Numbered from the stretch's first letter, positions 24,654 through 33,825 are shown. The stretch is DNA of 64,000 bases from Rhodopseudomonas palustris (GCF_003591005.1 NZ_QYYD01000002.1:124001-188000); one strand, 5' to 3'. A program made the numbers and translations. The notes: generated by a model from the sequence alone, not told the origin.

Positions 24654-25850
24654 TCAGTTCGCCGGACGAAGCTTGGCGGCTTCGGCCTCGGGCGGCAGAT
24701 AGTCGGCGCCCTTCTTGAACTTGACGTCGACCATGATGCCCTTGCCGTCCTTCTGGGTGGTCTTGCCGACGAAGGCGCCCATCGTCGACTGATGGTCGCC
24801 GGCGCGGTACACGACCGGTCCAAACGGGGTGTCGACCTTGAGGTTCTTCATCGCCTTCATCAGGCTCTCGGTCGAGGTGTCGTCAGCAGCGTTCAGCACG
24901 GCGGCGACGCTCTTGACGGTCGAGTAACCGACCACCGAGCCGAGCCGCGGGTAGTCATTGTTCGCCGCCTGATAGGCGTCGAGGAAGGCTTTGTGCTCCG
25001 GTGTATCGATCGAGTACCAGGGATAGCCGGTGACGATCCAGCCTTCCGGCGTCTCGGTCTTCAGCGGATCGAGATATTCGGGTTCACCAGTCAAATACGA
25101 CACCACGACGCGGTCCTTGAACACACCGCGGGTGTTGCCCTCGCGCACCAGCTTCACGAGGTCGCCCGCGAAGGTGGCGTTGAGGATGGCGTCGGGCTTG
25201 GCGGCGTCGATCGCCTGCAGCACCGGGCCGGCGTCGATCTTGCCCAGCGGCGGCCACTGCTCGGCGACGAATTCGACGTCGGGCCGCTTCTTGGTGAGGA
25301 TCTCCTTGAACGCGGCGACGAAGGACTGGCCGTATTCGTAGTTCGGCGCGATTGTCGCCCACTTCTTGGCCGGCAGCTTGGCGGCTTCTTCGGCCAGCAT
25401 CGAGGCCTGCATGAAGTTCGAGGCGCGCAGCCGGAAGGTGTAGTCGTTGCCCTTCGACCAGACGATGGCGTCGGTCAACGGCTCGGCGGCGATGTACAGC
25501 ACCTTCTTCTGCTTGGCGAAGTCGGACAGCGCCAGACCGATATTGGACAGGAAGCCGCCGGCAATCATCACCACGCCGTCGCGCGCCACCAGCTCGTTGG
25601 CGGCGGTCAGCGCGTCGCCGGGCTTGCCGCCGTCGTCCTTGGTGATGACCACCAGCTTCTTGCCCTTGATGCCGCCGGCATCGTTGATCTGCTTGACGGC
25701 GAGCTCCAGGCCCTTCCGATAAGGCTCGGTGAAGCCGGGCAGGGACGAATAGGAGTTGATCTCGCCCACCTTGATTTCGCCCTGCTGGGCGTATGCCGCC
25801 CCGGACGTCAACAACAATGCCGTCAATGCCAGTCTTGCTATCTGCTTCAT
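24654..25850 (-). CDS. Periplasmic binding protein of the HAAT transporter (LivK-like)
   Basis: 398 residues. The signal peptide MKQIARLALTALLLTSGAAYA is followed by QQGEIKVGEINSYSSLPGF. The Peripla_BP_6 fold features include VVITKDDGGKPGDALTAANELV and NYEYGQSFVAAFKEIL. It follows the AA_synth gene with 36 bases between. The ligand is probably an acid of the nicotinate pathway given the surrounding operon, but family members bind many amino acids and aromatic acids. Confidence 0.92.
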   Translation of the reverse strand: MKQIARLALTALLLTSGAAYAQQGEIKVGEINSYSSLPGFTEPYRKGLELAVKQINDAGGIKGKKLVVITKDDGGKPGDALTAANELVARDGVVMIAGGFLSNIGLALSDFAKQKKVLYIAAEPLTDAIVWSKGNDYTFRLRASNFMQASMLAEEAAKLPAKKWATIAPNYEYGQSFVAAFKEILTKKRPDVEFVAEQWPPLGKIDAGPVLQAIDAAKPDAILNATFAGDLVKLVREGNTRGVFKDRVVVSYLTGEPEYLDPLKTETPEGWIVTGYPWYSIDTPEHKAFLDAYQAANNDYPRLGSVVGYSTVKSVAAVLNAADDTSTESLMKAMKNLKVDTPFGPVVYRAGDHQSTMGAFVGKTTQKDGKGIMVDVKFKKGADYLPPEAEAAKLRPAN

Positions 25851-25886
25851 ACGCTCTTGCCCTCTTCTGGTGATACTCAGCCTGGT

Positions 25887-26471
25887 TCAGCGTAGTCCGT
25901 CTTCGCCCTTGATCTCGGCGGTCGTCAGCCCGCCCACCCGCGGCAGCGGGCGGCCGGAATCCGTCACCGCCACAGCGACGACGATCTCATTGGCGCGTGG
26001 CGCATCGCCGACGCTCACCTGCATGCCGTCGAAATGGCTGCGTACGAAGGCGGCGTCCTTGTGGCCGAGCGGAATGTCGACCTCGGCGCCGAGCCCGCCG
26101 CGGCGCTTCGACGACGGGATCAGCGCCGCGCCCTTGCCCAGCACCTTGCGCACTGGCGCGCCCATCTTCGGATGCAGCAGCGCGGCGGCGTGTTCGAGTT
26201 CGCCGTTCTCGCCGACCAAAGCGGCCTTGCCGTAGCTCTCCGCCTTGCTGCCTTCGATGCCGAGCGCCGCCACGGCCTTCTCGGTCAAGACGCCGCCGAG
26301 TTCCTCGCCGATCGCGATAAGTTCGGACAGATCCTCGACATAGCGGCCGGCGAACGGATTCTCGATCACCGCGATCGCGGCGGCCCGGCGGGTGGCCGGG
26401 CTGACCGGCCGGCCCATCTCGGTCACCGTCTCTTCGACGACGACGACGATCTTGCGGATCTTGGCGCTCAT
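25887..26471 (-). CDS. AA_synth (amino acid synthesis, DUF1185) family protein, paralogue A
   Basis: 194 residues. Conserved blocks shared with the neighbour at 26468: IAVIENPFAGRY, GELEHAA, FVRSHFDGMQV, DAPRANEIV and a C-terminal RVGGL...IKGEDGLR. The family name is historical and no reaction is established to my knowledge. It starts with an ATGA overlap on the upstream paralogue. Two adjacent, equal-length paralogues in a nicotinate operon suggest two subunits of one enzyme, or sequential steps after enamidase (inference). Confidence 0.8.
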   Translation of the reverse strand: MSAKIRKIVVVVEETVTEMGRPVSPATRRAAAIAVIENPFAGRYVEDLSELIAIGEELGGVLTEKAVAALGIEGSKAESYGKAALVGENGELEHAAALLHPKMGAPVRKVLGKGAALIPSSKRRGGLGAEVDIPLGHKDAAFVRSHFDGMQVSVGDAPRANEIVVAVAVTDSGRPLPRVGGLTTAEIKGEDGLR

Positions 26472-27052
26472 CGCAGTCCGTCCTCGCCCTTGATGTCCTT
26501 GGCGGCAAGCCCGCCGACGCGCGCATGAATGCGCGGGCCGCAGCTCATCACCAGCACCAGCGCGATCTCATTGGCCTTTGGCGCGTCGGTGACGCCGACT
26601 TCCATCGCGTCGAAATGGCTGCGCACGTAGGAGGCGTTGACGTGGGTGACAGGCACGTCGAGCTTGGTGCCCGGGCCGCCGACCTTCTTGGTCGAGGGCA
26701 CGATCGCCTTGGCGTCGCCGAGGATTTCGCGCATCGCATAGCCGCCGGGCACGTGCCACAGCGCGCCGTGTTCGAGTTCGCCGGCGGCGCCGACGATCGC
26801 GCCCTTGCCGTAGCCGTCGATCGCCTTGGCGTCGCCGCCGAGCGCCTGCAGCAGTTCGCCCGCCAGCGCGACGCCGAGCGGCGTCAGATCGTCCATGAAG
26901 CCGGCGATCTCCGGCTCGTAGCGGCCGGCGAACGGGTTCTCGATCACGGCGATGATGGCGCCGCGCTTGCGCGGAGTCGCCGCCACCGGGCCGCCTTCGT
27001 GGAAGACCTCCTCGGTGATCAGCAGCTTCTTGCGGACTTTGACCTCAGGCAT
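26468..27052 (-). CDS. AA_synth (amino acid synthesis, DUF1185) family protein, paralogue B
   Basis: 194 residues from ATG 27052. It has the same blocks as paralogue A: IAVIENPFAGRYEPEI, GYGKGAIVGAAGELEHGALW, SYVRSHFDAMEVGV, DAPKANEIALVLVMSCGPRIHARVGGL. The start overlaps the UPF0280 gene end by eight bases. The two copies have diverged in the middle while keeping the ends, which suits subfunctionalised partners. Its function is unknown; it is placed in nicotinate use only by operon context. Confidence 0.8.
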   Translation of the reverse strand: MPEVKVRKKLLITEEVFHEGGPVAATPRKRGAIIAVIENPFAGRYEPEIAGFMDDLTPLGVALAGELLQALGGDAKAIDGYGKGAIVGAAGELEHGALWHVPGGYAMREILGDAKAIVPSTKKVGGPGTKLDVPVTHVNASYVRSHFDAMEVGVTDAPKANEIALVLVMSCGPRIHARVGGLAAKDIKGEDGLR

Positions 27053-27959
27053 TGGGACGCTCTTGTTGTGAGTGCGAGGAAAGAAGGGCGGCATCGCCGG
27101 TGCTGACGGTCTCACCCTGCAAATGCAGCGCCGCGGACGCGACCAAGCCACGCGACATCAGGTCGCGCGCGACGGCGAGGCCGGCAGACAGCGCCTGCGC
27201 GCGCTCGGCGGCGGACAGCAACGGCACGTCACGCGTGACGCGACGATCGCCGAGATCGTTGTCGGGCTGAATGTCGCGCGCGGCGACGCGGACGACGCCG
27301 CGACTGTCCGGCAGATCGACCGCATTGGCGACGACGGTCGCCGCCGCATCCGCCATCGCGGAGGTCGGCGCCAGGATCGTGACTGCATCCGCAATGCCAA
27401 GCGAGAAGCTGCGCCCGCGCCAGCCGCTGGTGGCGACGCCGCGGATCGGACTATCGGCGGGGATTTCGGCCGAGCCGATCAGCCGCGGCCGGTCGGGGCG
27501 ATCGACCAGTCCGACCGTATAGGTCGCGCCCTGCGCCAGATGCAGCGCGATGTCGCCGCCATTGTTGACATAGGCGCGGGTGATGCCGGGGCAGAGCAGC
27601 GCCTTCAGTATCTCATCCGCCACCGCGCCTGCGACCGCCGCCATCGGCGTGATGAACATCGCATCGGCGAACGGCGCCACTGCCGCGGCCATGCGCTGCG
27701 CGACCGGATGAATCAGCGCCGGCGCGTTGCCGCCTGTCGGCGCACGCAGCGCTGATAGTTCTGCGCACAGCGCGTCGAGCAAGCCGGTGAAGCGCCGCAC
27801 GGCAGCGTCGTAGGCGTGGCGCACCGCCTCGGGTTCGCCGGTCGCCTCGATGATCAGGTCGATCGGGCCGTCCTGCAGATGCAGGCGGCGGCCATCGGCC
27901 AGCAGCGCCGCCTGGATGGGCCGTCCTCGAACCGGCGAGATGGGTTGCGGGGCGGCCAT
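27045..27959 (-). CDS. UPF0280 family protein (ApbE superfamily), candidate flavin transferase
   Basis: 304 residues from ATG 27959, four bases after the reductase gene. UPF0280 proteins are distant members of the ApbE superfamily; ApbE moves FMN from FAD onto Ser/Thr of target proteins. Visible features are FITPMAAVAGAVADEILKALL, AYVNNGGDIALHLAQG (an ApbE-like NGGD loop) and GRSFSLGIADAVTILAPTSAMADAAATVVANAV (ApbE-like C-terminal metal/FAD region). The reductase upstream is of a type known to carry covalent flavin, so flavinylation is a reasonable hypothesis. Not shown experimentally as far as I know. Confidence 0.82.
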   Translation of the reverse strand: MAAPQPISPVRGRPIQAALLADGRRLHLQDGPIDLIIEATGEPEAVRHAYDAAVRRFTGLLDALCAELSALRAPTGGNAPALIHPVAQRMAAAVAPFADAMFITPMAAVAGAVADEILKALLCPGITRAYVNNGGDIALHLAQGATYTVGLVDRPDRPRLIGSAEIPADSPIRGVATSGWRGRSFSLGIADAVTILAPTSAMADAAATVVANAVDLPDSRGVVRVAARDIQPDNDLGDRRVTRDVPLLSAAERAQALSAGLAVARDLMSRGLVASAALHLQGETVSTGDAALLSSHSQQERPNA

Positions 27960-27963
27960 GCGA

Positions 27964-29457
27964 TCAGCCGAAGTAACGTTTGACGGCGTTGGGCGCCAGC
28001 GGCCACGGATTGTCCGCATGCGGCGCGACCGGGCGCCGCCCGTCGTCGAGCGTGATCGACGACACCGGGCGAACCTCCGCCATGTGGCCTCCGAGTTCCT
28101 GATAGTCCGACAGCCGCAGCGTAAATTCGATCGGCGCCACCAGCGCCGGCGTCGGTACATAGCCGAACGCATTCTCCGGCATCTTGGTAACGTCCACCAT
28201 GATGGTGATGCCACCACCCGGATAGACATAGACCGGCGCGCCGCCGCAGGTGACGTAGGTCAGCGCGTCCTTGACCGAATCGGTGAGGCGCACCGGATTT
28301 TCCGTCACGCCGGCGCGCAGCGAACCGCCGGCGCCCGCCATGAACAGCACGGTCGACAGCGCCGGTTCGCAATTGTCCTTCACCCGCTGCGACAGCATCG
28401 CCAGCTCCGCCGGCATCTCCTTCTCGCGCGGGATGAGCCCGTCGTCGAGTTCGAAGTACGCGGCGTGCTCGCCGGTGGTCGAGATAAAATACAGCCGCAG
28501 CCCGGGCCAGGCGACCTTGCGGTCGAACGGGCCGAGGATCGACAGCGGGTCGGAAATATTGGTGCCGCCCCAGCCGGTGCCGGGCTCGGCGACCTGGAAG
28601 TAGCGGCCCGGCGTCGAGCGCCGGCCCTTGATCTTGATGCCGGTGTCGGGAATGCCCAGAACCTTGCCGGCCTGATGTTCCGACAGCACGCCGGTGATGT
28701 GATCGTCGACCACCACGACGTCGTCAACCAAACCCAGCCACTGCTTGGCGAACATGCCGATCGTCGCCGAGCCGCAGCCGACGCGCATCCGCTCTTCCTT
28801 GACGCCGTTGACGATGGGCGCCTGGCCGGCCTGCACCATCACGGTGGAGCCGCCGTCGATCGTCAGTTCGACCGGCTTGCCGTTGCATAGATCGAGCAGC
28901 GCCTCGCAGGTGATGCGGCCTTCCTTCTTGCTGCCGCCGGTGAGGTGATGCACGCCGCCGAGCGACAGCATCTGCGAGCCGTATTCGGAGGTGGTGACAT
29001 GGCCGATCGCTTCGCCGCCGGCCCGCACGGTTGCCTGCTCGGGGCCGAGGAAGCGGTCGGTGTCGATCTTCACCTTGACGCCGCAGTAGCTGAAGATGCC
29101 CTCGGTGACGACCGTGACCATGTCGACGCCGCCCACTTCGGACGACACGATGAACGGCGCAGGCTTGTAGTCCGGATAGGTGGTGCCGGCGCCGATCGCG
29201 GTGATGAACGTCTCGGGTGGAGAAATCAGCGTCCCGTCCCACGAGCCGTCGCGATGGAACGGCACTACCGCGGCGCCATGCGCCAGCGCGCGGTCGAGCA
29301 CGACATGCGGATCGACGCGGACCAGTTCGCCGTTATGGTTGGCGTAGCGATCGCAAGCGCCGCTGGCGCCCGGCTTGATGTAGCACATCACCGGGCACGC
29401 ATCGCAGCGGATCTTGTCGTCGCTCGGCGTCTGCGCCGCAGGATTGCTGTCGCTCAT
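27964..29457 (-). CDS. hnr: 6-Hydroxynicotinate reductase
   Basis: 497 residues from ATG 29457. By family it reduces 6-hydroxynicotinate to 1,4,5,6-tetrahydro-6-oxonicotinate; the Eubacterium barkeri enzyme contains covalent flavin and Fe-S clusters. The N-terminal cysteines C18, C21, C25 and C35 (CDACPVMC...C) form a ferredoxin-like cluster site. Further cysteines lie at C125, C184, C191 and C228. A GCGSAT segment at 227-232 is the closest match to an ApbE target motif, but weak. It heads the leftward operon and is divergent from nicA. The enamidase at 34901 supports the assignment. Confidence 0.85.
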   Translation of the reverse strand: MSDSNPAAQTPSDDKIRCDACPVMCYIKPGASGACDRYANHNGELVRVDPHVVLDRALAHGAAVVPFHRDGSWDGTLISPPETFITAIGAGTTYPDYKPAPFIVSSEVGGVDMVTVVTEGIFSYCGVKVKIDTDRFLGPEQATVRAGGEAIGHVTTSEYGSQMLSLGGVHHLTGGSKKEGRITCEALLDLCNGKPVELTIDGGSTVMVQAGQAPIVNGVKEERMRVGCGSATIGMFAKQWLGLVDDVVVVDDHITGVLSEHQAGKVLGIPDTGIKIKGRRSTPGRYFQVAEPGTGWGGTNISDPLSILGPFDRKVAWPGLRLYFISTTGEHAAYFELDDGLIPREKEMPAELAMLSQRVKDNCEPALSTVLFMAGAGGSLRAGVTENPVRLTDSVKDALTYVTCGGAPVYVYPGGGITIMVDVTKMPENAFGYVPTPALVAPIEFTLRLSDYQELGGHMAEVRPVSSITLDDGRRPVAPHADNPWPLAPNAVKRYFG

Positions 29458-29507
29458 GGGACTGATGGCTCCAGGCCGTCGGCGCGTGGCGATCCGGCGC
29501 TGCCTCA

Positions 29508-29529
29508 TTTCATATGTATACTAATGAAA
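29508..29529. promoter_or_regulatory. 22-bp operator-like palindrome upstream of hnr
   Basis: TTTCAT, two bases, GTATAC, two bases, ATGAAA: 18 of 22 positions are symmetric. It lies 51 bases before the hnr ATG in the divergent hnr/nicA spacer. The pattern of a TATAC core with flanking half-sites is typical for MarR-type dimers. A candidate site for the MarR protein encoded at 20711. Confidence 0.6.
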
Positions 29530-29612
29530 AAGGAGGGCTGCCTTGAAGTCAAGCATAAGGAATGGGCAGCACATGCACAAACATTGTCGCAGTGCACACG
29601 CGCTTGACGGAA

Positions 29613-29633
29613 TTCATTGGTGTAGAAACAATC
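29613..29633 (+). promoter_or_regulatory. Repeated operator-like motif upstream of nicA
   Basis: TTCATT, G, GTGTA, G, AAACAATC. It matches the site at 33934-33954 upstream of the ferredoxin reductase gene at 19 of 21 positions. TTGACG at 29604-29609 and AACAAT at 29627-29632, 17 bases apart, form a plausible promoter that the motif overlaps. The left part TTCATT plus GTGTA resembles half of the 29508 palindrome. Confidence 0.6.
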
Positions 29634-29758
29634 GTCCGAGCAACTTGCAACGGCGGTGGAGCCCGAATGCCCGCTACTCATCACAGTGCAGCGTCGTTTA
29701 TTGCGGTGCACGCTCCGCGTTGCTTGCGGTGCAAGGCCGCATCTGCAAGGCGGCGCCG

Positions 29759-30262
29759 ATGAGTTCGGCGGGGCCCGTCAATTTGATCGTCAACGGAACC
29801 GAGCACGTCTTCGACCTGCCGCGCGACACCAAATTGATCTACGTGCTGCGCAACGATCTCGGCCTCAACGGCCCGAAGTTCGGCTGCGGCCTCGGCGAGT
29901 GCGGGACCTGCACGGTTCTGATCGACGGCGTCCCGGCGCGGTCGTGTGTGGTGACGCTGAAGACGGCCGAGGGCCGAACTGTTACCACGCTGGAAGGGCT
30001 CGGCACCCGCGATGCGCTGCACCCGGTGCAGGCCGCGTTCATCGACGCACAGGCGGCGCAATGCGGTTACTGCCTCAACGGCATGATCATGTCGGCGACC
30101 GCGCTGCTGGCGCGCAACCCGACGCCCAGCGTCAGCGAGATCCGAGAGGCGCTGCGCTACAATTTGTGCCGCTGCGGCACGCATGTGGAAATCGTCCGTG
30201 CCGTGATGATCGCGGCGGGCGTAGCCCCGGAGGCGACGCTCGCTGAGGCGGCCCCGTCATGA
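29759..30262 (+). CDS. nicA: Nicotinate hydroxylase small [2Fe-2S] subunit (NicA-like)
   Basis: 167 residues from ATG 29759. It carries two [2Fe-2S] sites: a plant-type motif GCGLGECGTCTV with a fourth cysteine in ARSCVVT, and the xanthine dehydrogenase-type helical motif CGYCLNG ... LCRCGTH. P. putida NicA has a similar size and pairs with a large molybdenum-cytochrome subunit. The next gene starts inside its stop (ATGA) and is exactly that subunit. No FAD subunit gene is present, consistent with the NicAB type. It hydroxylates nicotinate at C6. Confidence 0.88.
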   Translation: MSSAGPVNLIVNGTEHVFDLPRDTKLIYVLRNDLGLNGPKFGCGLGECGTCTVLIDGVPARSCVVTLKTAEGRTVTTLEGLGTRDALHPVQAAFIDAQAAQCGYCLNGMIMSATALLARNPTPSVSEIREALRYNLCRCGTHVEIVRAVMIAAGVAPEATLAEAAPS

Positions 30263-33200
30263 GCGAGCGCCAAGTGACCGAGCCGACGCCGGACACAGCG
30301 GATCTGCTGACTCGTGCCGGCACGCTCGCGGTGCTGCGGCCGTCGCAGCATGTGAAGGGATTAGTTGCCACCGCGCCGCCGCCCGACGGCGCGCTCGATC
30401 TATTTCTGTTTGTCGACGATAGCGGGCAGGCGCTCGCTTTCAGCGGCCACGTCGATCTCGGCACCGGCATTCGCACCGCGCTGGCCCAGATCGTCGCCGA
30501 AGAACTCGACGTGCCGTTCGGTGCCGTCACCATGGTGATGGGCCACACCTCGGGCACGCCCAATCAGGGCGCCACCATCGCCAGCGACAGCATTCAGGTC
30601 AGCGCCGTGCCGCTGCGCAAGGCGGCGGCGCAGGCGCGGCATCATCTCGTCGCGCTCGCCGCGCAGGAGCTGGAGTTGCCGGCCGATCAACTCGCCGTCA
30701 CCGACGGCATCGTGCATCCGCGCGATGCCTCCAATCGCGGCGTCTCCTTCGCATCGCTGCTGCGTGGCCGCAGCGATCGGCTGATGCTGGCCGACGATGT
30801 CGCGATCAAGCCGGTCAGCGAGCATCGCATCGTCGGCCGCCGCGTTGCGCGCGCGGATATTCCGGCGAAGGCCACCGGCGATTTCGTCTATGTGCACGAT
30901 GTCCGCGTGCCCGGCATGCTGCATGGCCGCGTGGTGCGGCCGCCTTATGCGGGCATCGACGCCGGCGATTTCATCGGCAACAGCCTGCTTGGCGTCGATG
31001 AGTCCTCGATCGCGCATCTTCCAGGCGTGGTGGCGGTCGTCACCATGGGCGATTTCGTCGGTGTGGTCGCCGAACGCGAGGAGCAGGCCATCGAAGCCGC
31101 GCGTGTGCTCGACGTTCAATGGAAGCCGCCACCGCCGCTGCCGAAGCTCGACGATCTCGCCACTGCGCTGCGCGCCAATCCGGCGACGACGCGCACGCTG
31201 CTCGACAAGGGCGACGTCGAAGCCGCGCGTAGTTCTGCGACTGTGCCGATGGATCGCACCTACGTCTGGCCGTATCAGATGCACGGCTCGATCGGCCCGT
31301 CCTGCGGCGTTGCCGATGTCAGTAACGGCTTCGCGCGGATCTGGTCCGGTACGCAGAACCCGTATCCGCTGCGGCTGGATATTTCGATCCTGCTTGGCAT
31401 CCCTGAAGCCGACGTCGAAATCCTCCGCTTCGAGGCCGCCGGCTGCTACGGCCGCAATTGCGCCGACGATGTCTGTGCCGACGCCGCATTGTTATCACGT
31501 GCAGTGGGGCGGCCGGTTCGCGTGCAGTTGACGCGCGAGCAGGAGCATGCCTGGGAGCCGAAGGGCGCGGCGCAGCTGATGGAGATCTCCGGTGGGCTCA
31601 CCGCCGACGGCAGCCCGGCCGCCTACGACTTCGCCACGCGCTATCCGTCGAACGCCGCCGTCACGCTGGCGCTGCTGCTGACGGGGCGCGTGCCGGCCAA
31701 CAATCCGGTGTTCGAAATGGGCGATCGCACCGCGATCCCGCCTTACGCCTACGATAACCTCCGCGTCCGCGTGCACGACATGGCGCCGATCGTTCGCGCG
31801 GCCTGGCTGCGCGGCGTTTCGGCGCTGCCGAATTCGTTCGCGCATGAGAGTTACATCGACGAACTTGCCGCCGCGGCCGGTGTCGATCCGCTGGAATATC
31901 GGCTGCGCTATCTGCACGATCCACGCGCCGTCGATCTCGTCAAGGAAGTCGCCGCGCGGGCTAACTGGGCGCATCGCACCGGGCCGCGCCGCGAGATCGT
32001 CGAAGGCGACGTGGTGCGGGGACAGGGGCTCGCCTACGCGCTCTACGTGCACTCCAAATTTCCCGGCTACGGTGCCGCCTGGTCGGCCTGGGTCGCCGAT
32101 GTCGAGGTGAATACCAGGACCGGCGACGTCGCGGTGAAGCGCGTCGTGGTCGGCCAGGACTCCGGGCTCATGATCAACCCGGCCGGGATCGAGCATCAGA
32201 TCCACGGCAACGTCATCCAGTCGACCAGCCGCGCGCTGAAGGAGAGCGTCAGCTTTACCGACACCGCGGTCGCCGACAAGGAGTGGGGCGCCTATCCGAT
32301 CCTCACTTTCCCCGAAGTGCCGGTGATCGACGTGGTGTTGATGCCGCGGCCGAACGATCCGCCGCTCGGCAGCGGCGAGTCCGCCTCCGTGCCGTCCGCC
32401 GCGGCGATCGCCAACGCCATTTTCGACGCGACCGGGGTGCGGCTGCGCGAGCCGCCGTTCACGCCGGACCGCGTCCGCGCTGCCTTGGGTTTGCCACAGC
32501 CCGAGCAGCCCGCCGCGCCGCCGCCGCGGAAGCGCTCATGGTTTGCAATGGCGGGCGCTGCGTTACTCGGCGCGTTCGGCATGGCGGCGGTGGCGCTGCC
32601 GATCCGCGGCGCGCTCGCCCCGATCACGCCGCCCGATCCCGCGACCTTCTCGGCCGACATGATCGCCCGCGGCCGGCAACTCGCCGCCCTCGGCGGCTGC
32701 GCCACCTGTCACACCGCCCCCGGCGGCATAGCCAATGCCGGCGGCCGCGCGATGCAGACGCCATTCGGCACGGTGTACGCGACCAATCTTACGCCCGATC
32801 CCGAGACCGGCCTCGGCGCGTGGTCCTACGCGGCGTTCGAACGGGCGATGCGCGAAGGCATCGCACGCGACGGCAGCCACCTCTACCCGGCGTTCCCCTA
32901 TACGTCGTTCACCCGTAGCAGCGACACCGACCTGCAGGCGCTGTACGCCTATCTGATGTCGCAGCCGCCGATGAAAGCAGAGACGCCGGTGGCCAAGATG
33001 GCGTTTCCATTCAACATCCGGCCCCTGATGGCCGGCTGGAATCTGCTGTTCCTGCGGCCGGGCCCAATGCAGGCCGATCCGGCCCGCGCCGCGCAATGGA
33101 ACCGCGGCGCCTATCTGGTCGAAAGCCTCGGCCATTGCGGCGCCTGCCATACGCCACGCAATGCGCTGGGCGCCGAGAAGGCCAAGACCGACTATCTTGC

Positions 33201-33825
33201 CGGTGGCGAGGTCGATGGCTGGCACGCCCCGGCGCTGACCGCGCTGTCGCGCGCGCCGATCCCGTGGACCGAGGCCGAACTGTTCGCCTATCTGCGCAGC
33301 GGCTTCTCGCGCTTCCACGGCACGGCGGCGGGGCCGATGGCCGCGGTGGTCGAACAACTTGGACCGCTGCCCGACGCCGATATCCGCGCGATGGCGACCT
33401 ATCTGGCCTCATTGGCACCGGCGGCCGAGCCCGATCCGGAGCAACGCGCCGCGGCGCTGCAGGCCGAGGCGGCATCTGCACTTCGACCGCTCGATACACT
33501 TGGCGGCCGGCTCTACGAAGGGGCCTGTGCGTCCTGCCACGCCGAGAGCGGCCCGACGCTATTCGGGGTCCGCCCGGCGCTGGCGCTCAACACCAATGTC
33601 CACGCCGACAACCCAGACAACCTGATTAGGGTCATTCTAGACGGAATACCTAGTCCGGCAGCGGCCGAACTGGGCGATATGCCCGGGTTCCGCCACAGTT
33701 TCGACGATAACCAGATCGCGGCGCTGGTGAAATATCTGCGCGCCTCCTTCGCCCCGCAGGCGCCCGCCTGGGGCGGCGTGGAACAAGCGGTGGCGCGCCT
33801 GCGCGCCCACCAAGGCTCCCACTGA
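30259..33825 (+). CDS. nicB: Nicotinate hydroxylase large subunit: molybdopterin domain fused to triheme cytochrome c (NicB-like)
   Basis: 1188 residues, essentially the length of P. putida NicB. Residues about 20-745 are a xanthine dehydrogenase-type molybdopterin domain (GHVDLGTGIRTALAQIVAEELDV, GSIGPSCGVADV, LGSGESASVPSAAAIANAI). A hydrophobic helix, about residues 757-780, follows. Then come three heme c motifs: CATCH at 814, CGACH at 960 and CASCH at 1090. Electrons from hydroxylation can thus pass to the respiratory chain rather than to NAD. The helix probably anchors the cytochrome part in the membrane. It starts with an ATGA overlap on nicA. Confidence 0.9.
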   Translation: MSERQVTEPTPDTADLLTRAGTLAVLRPSQHVKGLVATAPPPDGALDLFLFVDDSGQALAFSGHVDLGTGIRTALAQIVAEELDVPFGAVTMVMGHTSGTPNQGATIASDSIQVSAVPLRKAAAQARHHLVALAAQELELPADQLAVTDGIVHPRDASNRGVSFASLLRGRSDRLMLADDVAIKPVSEHRIVGRRVARADIPAKATGDFVYVHDVRVPGMLHGRVVRPPYAGIDAGDFIGNSLLGVDESSIAHLPGVVAVVTMGDFVGVVAEREEQAIEAARVLDVQWKPPPPLPKLDDLATALRANPATTRTLLDKGDVEAARSSATVPMDRTYVWPYQMHGSIGPSCGVADVSNGFARIWSGTQNPYPLRLDISILLGIPEADVEILRFEAAGCYGRNCADDVCADAALLSRAVGRPVRVQLTREQEHAWEPKGAAQLMEISGGLTADGSPAAYDFATRYPSNAAVTLALLLTGRVPANNPVFEMGDRTAIPPYAYDNLRVRVHDMAPIVRAAWLRGVSALPNSFAHESYIDELAAAAGVDPLEYRLRYLHDPRAVDLVKEVAARANWAHRTGPRREIVEGDVVRGQGLAYALYVHSKFPGYGAAWSAWVADVEVNTRTGDVAVKRVVVGQDSGLMINPAGIEHQIHGNVIQSTSRALKESVSFTDTAVADKEWGAYPILTFPEVPVIDVVLMPRPNDPPLGSGESASVPSAAAIANAIFDATGVRLREPPFTPDRVRAALGLPQPEQPAAPPPRKRSWFAMAGAALLGAFGMAAVALPIRGALAPITPPDPATFSADMIARGRQLAALGGCATCHTAPGGIANAGGRAMQTPFGTVYATNLTPDPETGLGAWSYAAFERAMREGIARDGSHLYPAFPYTSFTRSSDTDLQALYAYLMSQPPMKAETPVAKMAFPFNIRPLMAGWNLLFLRPGPMQADPARAAQWNRGAYLVESLGHCGACHTPRNALGAEKAKTDYLAGGEVDGWHAPALTALSRAPIPWTEAELFAYLRSGFSRFHGTAAGPMAAVVEQLGPLPDADIRAMATYLASLAPAAEPDPEQRAAALQAEAASALRPLDTLGGRLYEGACASCHAESGPTLFGVRPALALNTNVHADNPDNLIRVILDGIPSPAAAELGDMPGFRHSFDDNQIAALVKYLRASFAPQAPAWGGVEQAVARLRAHQGSH

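Noticed and set aside
24075-25895. 606-residue plus-strand open frame
   Set aside because: Covers livK and livHM in antisense; low-complexity Gln/His/Arg composition and no recognisable motif.
27964-29457. SGAC near residue 32 of the reductase as an ApbE flavinylation site
   Set aside because: The acceptor position is Cys instead of Thr/Ser and the stretch belongs to the N-terminal cysteine cluster.
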